From Bacteroidales bacterium (lineage in GTDB: Bacteria > Bacteroidota > Bacteroidia > Bacteroidales > UBA932): a DNA stretch of 15,602 bases. The stretch's first letter is position 1, and every line of letters starts with the position of its first letter. Location: positions 1-15,602 of the forward strand of contig JAFYIK010000140.1 in assembly GCA_017538685.1 (NCBI GenBank), given 5' to 3'. The translations under genes and the position numbers were made by a program. Under the pieces are notes generated by a model. That model had not been told where the DNA came from. It saw only the letters and a program-made list of their open reading frames with translations, and made no database searches. Below are positions 8,575 to 15,602 of the stretch, in pieces.

Positions 8575-10620
8575 ATGAATTATATTAAAACTGCGGCGTC
8601 TTTGCTGACGCTTCTGGCTCTTTCCGTCAGTTGTGAAAGAAAGGAAGAGGTGGATCTGACGCTGGACAATCAGGACCATGCAGCCCCGGTCATCCAGCTG
8701 GGTGATGATATCGTCCCGGATGCCGTCCTGCTCAAATTCTCTACCGTGCCAACGGAAGATCAGCTGACACAGTTGTCTGCCAATAACAGTTTGCAACTGG
8801 AGCCGGTCTTTATCTCTACTCCTGGAAAGGAGGCTGTTGAGGCTAAGTATGGACTCGACCGCTGGTATAAAGCCAACATCGAAGACGGCGGTCTTGTTCA
8901 CACGAAGGCAATGGATTTGTCCCGGCTTCCGAATGTGGAATTGGTGGAACTGGAAAGCATCGCTACGCTGGATAATGACGGTGCCGTCTATCCGGTCGAA
9001 GCAGTTGAGACGAAAGCCTTTTCCGACATTTTTAACGATCCCTATTTGAATCTGCAGTGGCATTACCAGAATCCTGGTACAGGCTGTTATATGGCTGGTG
9101 CAGATATTAACGTTGCGGAAGTATGGAAGCAGCTCACTTGTGGAGATCCTTCCATCATCGTGGCTGTCCTTGACCGTGGCGTCAAGTATAATCATCCGGA
9201 CCTCATCGACAATATGTGGGTCAATAAAGGAGAGATACCCGGTAATGGGATTGACGATGACGGCAATGGTTATATAGACGACGTTTATGGGTACAATTTT
9301 AGGGATGACGGCCCCATAACCTGGGATTTGGATACAGAAGACCGTAAAAATGGAGATGACGGTCACGGAACGCATTGTGCGGGGACCATTGCCGCTGTGA
9401 ACAATAACGGGAAAGGTGTCGCGGGCGTTGCAGGCGGCTCCGGAAAAGGAGATGGTTGCCGGATTATGTGCTGTCAGATTTTTGCCGGTAATCGAGGCGG
9501 TGGAACACCATCCATCGTTGCCCGTGCCGTTAAATATGCAGCCGATCACGGCGCTTCCATCATATCCTGTTCTTTCGGGTCTAAAACAAGGATCGATTCG
9601 GACAAGAGCTATTATCAGGGTTCCAGCATTGAAGTGGATACGATTCACTATTTTGAGGATGCTGAAAATGCCAACAACGATGTCCTGACCGGGAATCTCT
9701 CCATATTCGCAGCAGGGAATGAAAAATCGCCATTTGCGCATTATCCGGGTGCATACGTTGACTTCATCAGTGTATCGGCTATTGCTCCGGACGGCCTTCC
9801 GACCACATATACCAATTATGGTCCCGGGTGTAATATCTGTGCTCCTGGCGGTGAGGCGGGGTTACTCAAGGGATCGCTGGGATCGATGGTGCTTTCTACG
9901 GTTCCGAGTGAAGTCTATGCCTCCTTCGAGTATTCCAATGGTGAAAAGGGTTGGGATTACGCTTATATGCAGGGAACATCGATGGCTTGTCCGCACGTAT
10001 CAGGCGTAGTCGCGCTTGGTCTCTCCTATGCGCATAAGCTGGGAAAGAAGTTTGATCGTGACGAATTCAAAAAGATGATCCTGTCTTCCGTCAACGACGT
10101 TGACCAGCATATTCGTAAGACGAGTGTCAAGACATACATCTGGGGGTATGATGATCTTCAGATGGCGCCCTTTTATCACCAGATGGGTACCGGTATGATT
10201 GACGCCTGGCGTCTGATGATGCATATTGAAGGAACACCTACCGAAACGGCCCAGGTTGGACGCAAGCAGTGGATAGATCTGTCTCCTGCTTTCGGCTCAG
10301 CATCCGTCAGTCTGACGTATCTGGCCGTGGATGTGCCCGAAGAGACGGTTCAGTCTCTGGGATTGCAAAAGATCCAGGGTGCCAGTGACAAGAATTATCC
10401 GGCGATTCCTGAAACGGAATGCTATGCTTTCATCCAGTACGGACGTCTGTACATCTATCCGACCAAAGTGGGCTCCGGAAAGATTCACATCTCGGCCATC
10501 GGCGGAGGTGACCATCTCGGCGGAGGCGACAACCCTCCCGGCGGTATGGAAATGGGGCATGATATATCGATTATCGCCCGCGTGGCGGATGGCGGTAACG
10601 GAATAGGAGGATGGTTATGA
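8575..10620 (+). CDS. S8 (subtilisin-like) serine peptidase, surface lipoprotein
   Basis: This 681-aa protease has a lipoprotein signal peptide (SVSC, C20) followed by ERKEEVD, a likely surface-export signal. The region 40-160 looks like a prodomain (IVPDAVLLKFS...). The catalytic domain opens at NDPYLNLQWHY and contains D200 (AVLDRGV), H264 (DGHGTHCAG), the oxyanion residue N382 (AAGNE) and S469 (GTSMACPHVSG), a complete triad. The Asp motif is DRG rather than the common D-[ST]-G. Between Asp and His lies an insertion with an acidic, EF-hand-like loop, GIDDDGNGYIDD (225-236), common in Bacteroidetes S8 enzymes and probably calcium-binding. From about 560 there is a beta-rich C-terminal domain, ending GNGIGGWL. 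The start follows an A-rich leader, a normal start context here. It probably cuts proteins at the surface for import by the SusCD pair. Its codon use (GGA, ATA, CGG, AGG present) is much less biased than that of the three upstream genes. Confidence 0.95.
   Translation: MNYIKTAASLLTLLALSVSCERKEEVDLTLDNQDHAAPVIQLGDDIVPDAVLLKFSTVPTEDQLTQLSANNSLQLEPVFISTPGKEAVEAKYGLDRWYKANIEDGGLVHTKAMDLSRLPNVELVELESIATLDNDGAVYPVEAVETKAFSDIFNDPYLNLQWHYQNPGTGCYMAGADINVAEVWKQLTCGDPSIIVAVLDRGVKYNHPDLIDNMWVNKGEIPGNGIDDDGNGYIDDVYGYNFRDDGPITWDLDTEDRKNGDDGHGTHCAGTIAAVNNNGKGVAGVAGGSGKGDGCRIMCCQIFAGNRGGGTPSIVARAVKYAADHGASIISCSFGSKTRIDSDKSYYQGSSIEVDTIHYFEDAENANNDVLTGNLSIFAAGNEKSPFAHYPGAYVDFISVSAIAPDGLPTTYTNYGPGCNICAPGGEAGLLKGSLGSMVLSTVPSEVYASFEYSNGEKGWDYAYMQGTSMACPHVSGVVALGLSYAHKLGKKFDRDEFKKMILSSVNDVDQHIRKTSVKTYIWGYDDLQMAPFYHQMGTGMIDAWRLMMHIEGTPTETAQVGRKQWIDLSPAFGSASVSLTYLAVDVPEETVQSLGLQKIQGASDKNYPAIPETECYAFIQYGRLYIYPTKVGSGKIHISAIGGGDHLGGGDNPPGGMEMGHDISIIARVADGGNGIGGWL
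10605..10610 (+). promoter_or_regulatory. Shine-Dalgarno-like AGGAGG inside the protease gene
   Basis: AGGAGG lies 6 nt before the ATG at 10617 and 9 nt before the one at 10620, but directly abuts the ATG at 10611, which is therefore a poor start. The hexamer also encodes part of the protease's Gly-Gly-Trp-Leu end, so it may be coincidental. Bacteroidetes ribosomes make little use of Shine-Dalgarno pairing. Confidence 0.4.
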
Positions 10621-11039
10621 TGCGCTTATGTAAATCTTGGATCGTGGCGTTTGCCGCCGCGATGATGCTGCTTTCCTGCGGGAACAGCAAAGAAGAGAAA
10701 GTGAGCTTGTCCGTGGACGGATGCTGGGAACTCATTTCGGTGACCACGAAATCTGCTACTGTCGGCACTGAAACCGTCAGCGTCTATATCGAATTCCTCG
10801 CCGGCAGTTTTACCCTGTATCAAAAGATAGGCGAAGGGCGTTACACCGTCTTCTCCGGCTCCTACACGATTGACCAGAAAGAGCAGACCCTCTCGGGAAC
10901 CTATGCCGACGGCACGGCCTGGGGACCGTACAGCGTGGCCTGCTCAGATGCCAATCTGAGCCTGTCCAAGGATTCGGAAACGGATTCCTACAAAAAGATC
11001 GACGCCATTCCGGCGGCAGTCACTTCTAATACGTATTGA
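10617..11039 (+). CDS. Small lipocalin-like lipoprotein
   Basis: This lipoprotein of about 140 aa has a short signal peptide ending LLSC, then GNSKEEK, consistent with export to the outer membrane. The body is a single beta-rich domain: CWELISVTTKS near the start, then alternating strands with an F/Y-x-G-S-Y turn (SGSYTIDQKEQTLSGTYADG) and a final SKDSETDSYKKI strand. This pattern resembles the small 'lipocalin-like' domains common in Bacteroidetes lipoproteins; it is a fold-level guess. In-frame ATGs are at 10611, 10617 and 10620; 10617 is preferred because it forms an ATGA overlap with the protease stop and is correctly spaced from AGGAGG. The overlap implies translational coupling to the protease, so a role as its partner, inhibitor or chaperone is possible but unproven. 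The 3' end overlaps the convergent gene by 14 bp. Confidence 0.82.
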   Translation: MMRLCKSWIVAFAAAMMLLSCGNSKEEKVSLSVDGCWELISVTTKSATVGTETVSVYIEFLAGSFTLYQKIGEGRYTVFSGSYTIDQKEQTLSGTYADGTAWGPYSVACSDANLSLSKDSETDSYKKIDAIPAAVTSNTY

Positions 11040-12663
11040 AGCGTACTGTCGCCGAGATCGGCGTTCCGTCCGGGGTCCAGCCTTCGGCGGTGATGCGGAA
11101 AGCGCCACTGTACGAAGGCAGCTGAAGCGGGATGGAACATCCCTCCTCAGGAACCTCTAAAGCGGGATTCCAATACAGCAGCTGCCGGATGTCCTTCCCC
11201 TTCGGAAGGGTCTCGCCCGGATAGGCTACCGGATAGGAAACACCCATATAATCAACTACGCGAACGTTCTCCGGGAAATGGAGGGCGGTCACGTAGTTCT
11301 TTTTTGATACGAAGTTCACGACGCCGTTATAGGAGATTTCGCCGAGGGTGACCGACTGGCGGTAAATATCCACATCCTCCAGCAGCAGCGCGTCGAAATC
11401 CTCCAGCATTCCGTGGTCGGTCAGCACGACGCCGTCCATCAGCACGAGAATGTTGTCGAGCTGGAATTTGCGCGAAGACGTGGCGTCCTCCATCGTCATA
11501 CGGATGCGCCAGCGGCCGTCGCGGCGGACGAACTGGAGCTCGGGAATGAACTCGGTGCAGATCTCGCGCACCGTCGGGAAACGCGTGTAGTCGTCGAGAT
11601 GGTAACGGATAACCGGGATGCCGGCGAGAAGGAGATCTTCACGCTTGGGCAGGAAACGCAGGAGCGTGTCCATCGATTCCATCCCGGCTTCGGCCTTCAG
11701 AGCCGCCTTGCGGGCTTCGAGGGCGTCTTGCTGCGCCGCGCTCAGGGACAGGGCGGGCAGCGTACCGGCGTCCGGATGGAGGAAGGGGCTGGAGAAGGAA
11801 ATATGGCAGCTTTGGCCGCTCATCGAGACGACCTCGCAGACCAGTTCGCGGTTGCCGTAGATGTTGCTGGTGAAAAAGCGGATCTGGCCGTCCGTGTCGC
11901 TGCGGCCGATGAATACGTTCGAAGGATCGCCGGCCGAGGAGAGGAAAGCGGTGACCTGTTCGTCGCCCTGGAGCGCGGCTCGGTCGAGGCCTTCTACCTG
12001 CGCCAGGATGATTTCGCCTTCATATTCGCCCTTGCGGCTGCCCGGCGTAGCCTTTTTGAAGCCGAGGAAAGACTCGAGCGATTTGCCGTCATCGGGAACG
12101 AGCGCGTCATCGTGGCTGACGGTCAGAACGAGATCCGAATCGGCCGGAGCATTGAGTGTCAGGTTCATCCGACTGCCGGCAGGGGCCTGCTTCGGGGCGG
12201 AGATGCTCAGGAGAGGGTTGCTCTTTTCGGCGGTGACGGGCGCCTTCCAATCGGACTTCGGGACGATCCGGACGCCATCTTTGACGCGTGCCGTCGAACT
12301 GGCGTTGAATACGGAGACAAGGCGGGCACCTTTCGGATCGGGGCCGCTGGCCGCCGTGTAGGCAATCAGGATGTAGTTTCCGGTAGGTGTTGCAGCCGGA
12401 ATCAGGAAGGAACCGGCGCCGCGGCCGTTAAAGAGGCCGATTTTCGCCTCGGCCGCCGTGCCGTCGGTAGAGATGAGTTCGAGGTAGGAAACGGCGCTGA
12501 AATCGCTCATTTCGCCTTTTTCGCCCACGCAGAACAGCGAGCAGAAGACCCGGTCTCCAGCGAGATAGGCACTGCGGTCCGTTGCGACGTAGATCCGCTC
12601 CTGCGCCCGTGCCGTCAGCGACAGGGCGATCAGCAGCAGTATGAGGATTCTTTTAGTCTTCAT
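11026..12663 (-). CDS. Periplasmic/outer-membrane protein with macroglobulin-like N-terminus and barrel-less TonB-plug-like domain
   Basis: This 545-aa protein has a Sec signal peptide (cut near ARA|QE, about residue 20). The mature protein starts ERIYVATDRSAYLAGDRVFC, the 'T-D-R-x-x-Y-x-x-G-D' opening of alpha-2-macroglobulin MG2-like domains found in many Bacteroidetes exported proteins; further beta domains run to about 300. Residues about 395-455 look like a TonB-receptor plug: ILVLMDGVVLTD (D410) parallels PLIVVDGVP, LLEDVDIYR parallels the DIESI.VLK element, and ISYNGVVNFVSKK parallels GANGVI.ITTKK. No beta-barrel follows, so it cannot be a transporter itself. It is the last gene of the receptor-DUF4249 operon and overlaps the DUF4249 gene by 11 bp, implying coupled translation. 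A structural or docking role beside the receptor is a plausible inference; the exact function is unknown. Confidence 0.85.
   Translation of the reverse strand: MKTKRILILLLIALSLTARAQERIYVATDRSAYLAGDRVFCSLFCVGEKGEMSDFSAVSYLELISTDGTAAEAKIGLFNGRGAGSFLIPAATPTGNYILIAYTAASGPDPKGARLVSVFNASSTARVKDGVRIVPKSDWKAPVTAEKSNPLLSISAPKQAPAGSRMNLTLNAPADSDLVLTVSHDDALVPDDGKSLESFLGFKKATPGSRKGEYEGEIILAQVEGLDRAALQGDEQVTAFLSSAGDPSNVFIGRSDTDGQIRFFTSNIYGNRELVCEVVSMSGQSCHISFSSPFLHPDAGTLPALSLSAAQQDALEARKAALKAEAGMESMDTLLRFLPKREDLLLAGIPVIRYHLDDYTRFPTVREICTEFIPELQFVRRDGRWRIRMTMEDATSSRKFQLDNILVLMDGVVLTDHGMLEDFDALLLEDVDIYRQSVTLGEISYNGVVNFVSKKNYVTALHFPENVRVVDYMGVSYPVAYPGETLPKGKDIRQLLYWNPALEVPEEGCSIPLQLPSYSGAFRITAEGWTPDGTPISATVRFNTY
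11028..11037. repeat. Palindrome at the overlap of two convergent stop codons
   Basis: AATACGTATT is a perfect 10-bp palindrome. On the + strand it supplies AAT ACG TAT before TGA (11037-11039); on the - strand it supplies AAT ACG TAT before TAG (11028-11026). Both proteins therefore end in Asn-Thr-Tyr, and the coding regions overlap over 11026-11039. No longer hairpin or T-tract is attached, so it does not look like a bidirectional terminator. Confidence 0.85.
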
Positions 12664-13798
12664 CGTTCCAAAAACTAGGTCTTTCTTGTGTGCCGCCCGC
12701 TTCCAGGCAGTTGATGCAGCGGTGCGGGCCCCAACCGATCACCGGCGTTCCTTCAATGACGGTCATCTTGATGGGACGGTAATTCATATCATAATAAAAG
12801 AGGGGCAGTTGCTCCGGATACTTTGGATCAGGTGCGAGCATAAAGCTGTCGTCCTGCCGTTCGACCCGGAGGAATTCGCTGTTCATATAGGCGCGCTTTT
12901 CCGTCACCTCCGCAGCGAGAACAAGGCCGAAGACCTTGCGCTCGGGTTCACTCTGGCAGGTCAGGTTCCCTACCATCATCCCCGGTTCGGGCGAGAAGAG
13001 ATCGCCGCCGATGTCGGAGAGCTCCTGCGTCCGCTTGTTATAGAGATAGGTGTCGCGGGACAGGGAGTAGGCCTTGACGAGGATCGAATAGCGCTGATGG
13101 TTGCGGGAATCCGTACGCGGGAAGGATTTCACGGGGAAATATTTGGTCCGCGGGCCGTCGAGAGAGGAGTAATCGAGCAGAACGAGCTGCTGTGATTCCA
13201 CCGTCCTGTAGCACCAGTAATAGGGCCAGGTCGTCATCAACATCGAATAAGACCAGTTATCGGGATTGACGACATATTCCGGGATATAGTCCGCGTGGAA
13301 CATCCAGGTTTCTTCGTAGGAGAAGCCCATATATCCGGTATGGCTCTTTTCAGCGTCAACGTCGACATAGACGGTAACGTCTTTTTCGTCAGCGGCAAAC
13401 TGGATGTTGTTGATGACCGGGGCCGGATTGGCCAGCACCCAGTCGGACGCGTAGGTCTGGCCGTCCACTTCGATGACGGCGCGGTATTCGTGGCCGGCGA
13501 CGGCGTCTTTCATCGGGATGCTGATTTCGGAAGCCAGGGCGCTGGAGGGTGAGTTATAGCGATTGCCCTGGTCGTCTTCGATCCAGGCCTTACCCCTCGG
13601 ATGCATCACGTTGGCGGAAACCTGGTCCAACTCCGTCAGATAGGAAAGCCGGATCGTACTCCGTCCGCCCACGAGGATTTCGCCGTCGACGATCAGGGTT
13701 TTGTCGGTCTCGGTGCTGATATCGGGATCGTAGGGATAGGTGCAGGAACCCAGTCCTGCCAGCAGAATCAATGCACTGTATAGATACTTCATTTTCAT
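12653..13798 (-). CDS. DUF4249 family lipoprotein
   Basis: This 381-aa protein has a canonical lipobox (LGSC, C19) followed by TYPYDPDIS. The family is recognised from the N-terminal strand 'KTLIVDGEI' (about 33), the G.EY.A.IEVDGQTYAS repeat-like segment, and the C-terminal CINCLEAGGTQERPSFW, which matches the DUF4249 ending with two cysteines (C361, C364) then GGT...P.FW. Length is typical. DUF4249 proteins in Bacteroidetes are regularly encoded next to a TonB-dependent receptor without a SusD partner, as here: only 2 nt separate the receptor stop from this ATG. It is therefore likely a surface or periplasmic partner of that receptor, possibly a ligand-binding component replacing SusD; the biochemical role is not established to my knowledge. 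It overlaps the next gene of the operon by 11 bp. Confidence 0.92.
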   Translation of the reverse strand: MKMKYLYSALILLAGLGSCTYPYDPDISTETDKTLIVDGEILVGGRSTIRLSYLTELDQVSANVMHPRGKAWIEDDQGNRYNSPSSALASEISIPMKDAVAGHEYRAVIEVDGQTYASDWVLANPAPVINNIQFAADEKDVTVYVDVDAEKSHTGYMGFSYEETWMFHADYIPEYVVNPDNWSYSMLMTTWPYYWCYRTVESQQLVLLDYSSLDGPRTKYFPVKSFPRTDSRNHQRYSILVKAYSLSRDTYLYNKRTQELSDIGGDLFSPEPGMMVGNLTCQSEPERKVFGLVLAAEVTEKRAYMNSEFLRVERQDDSFMLAPDPKYPEQLPLFYYDMNYRPIKMTVIEGTPVIGWGPHRCINCLEAGGTQERPSFWNDED

Positions 13799-13800
13799 CG

Positions 13801-15602
13801 TTAGAACAGGATGTTGAGGTTAACGTAAGGAACCTGCGTGGCAAAGACGGAGAGCATATAGCCGTTGACCTGGCCGCTCGGCTGCGTCTTGAAAAAGACC
13901 GAATACGGGTTCTTGCGGCCGGTGATGTTGTAGACGCCGATAGTCAGGGACGCGTGCATCAGCGCCTTTTTATAATGGCCCGGGTCGATGTTGATCGCGG
14001 CGTCGACGCGGAAATAGTCCGGAATCCGGTGGCCGTTGCGCTCAGAGTAGGAGAGGCGCCACTCGCCGTCATAGAAGTATTTGCCGATCGGGATGGTGAT
14101 CGGGCGGCCGGTCGAGTAGTCCACGTTCATCGATAAGCTGATGCGGTGCGTAAAGGCGTAGTTACCGGCGAGCTTGAATTCGTGCGGCTTGTCGTAGGGG
14201 GCGTTGTACCACTGGCCGCCGTTGATCGTTTCGGCGCCACGGTCCTGCATTTCCTGCAGCTGGCTGCGCGAATAGGTGTAGGAGACCCAGCCTGTGAGGC
14301 TGCCGGCAGGCTTGCTGAGCATCACTTCGACGCCGTAAGCCTGGCCGCGGACGGGAACGAGCTCGTCGGCGAGGTTCGGATTCATCGAAAGCAGCGCGCC
14401 GCTCTTGTAATCCAGCGCATTGCGGCTCTTTTTATAATAGCCCTCCACGGAGAAGTCGAGGCCGGCGCCGATCAGGGTCCAGTAGATGCCGCCGGCGCCC
14501 TGCCAGCCCGTGGTCGGGACGATATCGGCGCTGGAGAGCCTCCAGGTGTCCATCGGGGAGATCGAAGAGGTATTCGAAATCAGGTGGATGTACTGGCGCA
14601 TTGTGTTGTATCCGGCCTTGAAAGACAGGTTCTTCGCCGGCGAGTATTTCGTCGAGAGGCGGAATTCCGGACCCATATATGCCTGGCTCGGATCGAGGGC
14701 GAGGAAGGAGGAGAAACGGACGCCGCCGTCTATCGAGAATCGGTCGCTCGGTGCCCAGAGGTCAGACAGATACGCGGCCGGCTCGACGCCCCATTCGCGG
14801 CTCAGCTTCGTCGCCTTTACCTGAGAATGGGTGCCATAGGGCTTCATCGTGCCCGGGTCAAGGCCGTAGCCGACGAAATCCGCGCCGAAGGAGAGGGTAT
14901 GGCGGCCCAGCGGACGGGCCCATCCAGCTTTGAGGAAGGCCTGGCGGATCGTGGTCGTCAGGTCGTAGGCGCCTTCTTCCCAATTGTGTGCGCCGAGCTC
15001 GTTGTTGTAGTGGTCGTAGCCGGCGCTGAGCTTGAAGTTGCCGCCGTTTTCGCCTTTGTGCTTAAAGGCGGCCGCGGCGTTGAAATTCGTATAGCGGAAG
15101 GTCGTGTCACCGCTGAAGGAGAAGCGGTCATTGGCGAAATAACCGGTCACCTGGAGGGAATTCCGATCGTTGAACCGGTGCGTCAGACCGAGGTTTCCGT
15201 CCGTGAAGCCGGCTCCGCCGCCGGAGTAGGCGCTGTTTTTCGGGAGGAGCTTCAGCAGGTAGTCGGAGTAGCTGGTGCGCGCCCCGAGAATGATGCTGGT
15301 CTTGCCCTTTGCGAGCGGGCCTTCCAGGTGTAAACGGCTGGTTAACAAGCCGATACCGATCGATCCGTTGAACTTTTGCGCATCGCCTTCTTTCGGTGTA
15401 ACGCTCAGCACGGAGGAGATGCGGCCGCCGTACTGAGCCGGGATGGAGCTCCTATAGAGTTCGACGCCTTCGATGACATCCGGGTTGAAGGCCGAGAAGA
15501 TACCGAACAGATGCGTCGGGTTGTAGATCGTGTTGTCGCCGAAGAGGTTGCGGTTCTGGTCGGCCGTGCCGCCGCGGACGTTGATGCCGACGGACGCTTC
15601 AC
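13801..15602 (-). CDS. TonB-dependent receptor (non-SusC type, DUF4249-linked), 5' end outside window
   Basis: The reading frame is open from the TAA at 13803-13801 to the window edge, about 600 codons, so the N-terminus is missing. A GTG at 15411 is not a real start: the frame continues upstream through plug sequence including NVRGGTADQNRNLF, then TIYNPTHLFGIFSAFNPDVI, then VELYRSSIPAQYGGRISSVL. These are hallmark plug motifs of the Bacteroidetes receptors paired with DUF4249. The rest is a TonB-dependent barrel: LEGPLAKGKTSIILGARTSY near the plug-barrel junction, repeated amphipathic strands with periplasmic turns, and a C-terminal strand ending YVNLNILF with the expected terminal aromatic. 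The missing part should hold the signal peptide and probably a carboxypeptidase-regulatory-like domain. It is an outer-membrane active transporter; the ligand is unknown. It is the most upstream visible gene of a three-gene operon. Confidence 0.95.
   Translation of the reverse strand, partial: EASVGINVRGGTADQNRNLFGDNTIYNPTHLFGIFSAFNPDVIEGVELYRSSIPAQYGGRISSVLSVTPKEGDAQKFNGSIGIGLLTSRLHLEGPLAKGKTSIILGARTSYSDYLLKLLPKNSAYSGGGAGFTDGNLGLTHRFNDRNSLQVTGYFANDRFSFSGDTTFRYTNFNAAAAFKHKGENGGNFKLSAGYDHYNNELGAHNWEEGAYDLTTTIRQAFLKAGWARPLGRHTLSFGADFVGYGLDPGTMKPYGTHSQVKATKLSREWGVEPAAYLSDLWAPSDRFSIDGGVRFSSFLALDPSQAYMGPEFRLSTKYSPAKNLSFKAGYNTMRQYIHLISNTSSISPMDTWRLSSADIVPTTGWQGAGGIYWTLIGAGLDFSVEGYYKKSRNALDYKSGALLSMNPNLADELVPVRGQAYGVEVMLSKPAGSLTGWVSYTYSRSQLQEMQDRGAETINGGQWYNAPYDKPHEFKLAGNYAFTHRISLSMNVDYSTGRPITIPIGKYFYDGEWRLSYSERNGHRIPDYFRVDAAINIDPGHYKKALMHASLTIGVYNITGRKNPYSVFFKTQPSGQVNGYMLSVFATQVPYVNLNILF

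Noticed and set aside
6172..9741. 1189-codon open frame on the - strand, spanning the lipoprotein, the hairpin and half of the protease gene
   Set aside because: It is in exact register with both + strand genes, so its stops would need sense codons TTA, CTA or TCA, which are nearly absent because of codon bias. Its product has no recognisable domain, whereas both + strand products are clear lipoproteins.
11413..12678. 421-codon + strand open frame opposite the macroglobulin/plug-like gene
   Set aside because: In register with the - strand gene, Arg/Glu/Ala-rich with no domain; the - strand protein has a signal peptide and operon context.
14146..15333. 395-codon + strand open frame opposite the TonB-dependent receptor
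   Set aside because: Shadow of the receptor gene in GC-rich DNA; the receptor motifs on the - strand are decisive.

Overview
The window reads as a chromosomal piece of a Bacteroidota genome, most likely order Bacteroidales. The grounds are a SusC/SusD outer-membrane pair, several lipoproteins with acidic residues after the lipid cysteine, a DUF4249 lipoprotein beside a TonB-dependent receptor, a Bacteroidetes-type -33/-7 promoter, and A-rich rather than Shine-Dalgarno start contexts. Genus cannot be fixed from sequence alone; a gut or rumen lineage is only a guess.

Region 1 (1-875) is the end of a fumarate reductase/succinate dehydrogenase operon: the last codons of the flavoprotein subunit, the complete iron-sulfur subunit, and a hairpin terminator. 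Region 2 (876-1155) is an AT-rich gap with a well-matched promoter and a leader of roughly 90 nt for the next operon.

Region 3 (1156-11039, + strand) is a five-gene outer-membrane operon: SusC-like TonB-dependent transporter, SusD-like lipoprotein, a 790-aa multidomain surface lipoprotein, then, after a very stable hairpin, a subtilisin-family (S8) lipoprotein protease and a small lipocalin-like lipoprotein. No glycoside hydrolase, polysaccharide lyase or sulfatase is present, so the locus looks like a protein/peptide-acquisition system (compare RagAB of Porphyromonas gingivalis) rather than a glycan-utilisation locus. The first three genes have strongly biased, abundant-protein codon use; the protease after the hairpin does not, which suggests the hairpin helps set unequal expression.

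Region 4 (11026-15602, - strand) is a tightly packed three-gene operon read towards region 3: a TonB-dependent receptor cut by the window edge, a DUF4249 lipoprotein, and a periplasmic protein with a macroglobulin-like N-terminus and a TonB-plug-like segment but no barrel. The two operons converge and overlap by 14 bp at a perfect 10-bp palindrome that encodes the same last three residues (Asn-Thr-Tyr) in both proteins. No RNA genes, insertion sequences, CRISPR arrays or phage genes were seen.
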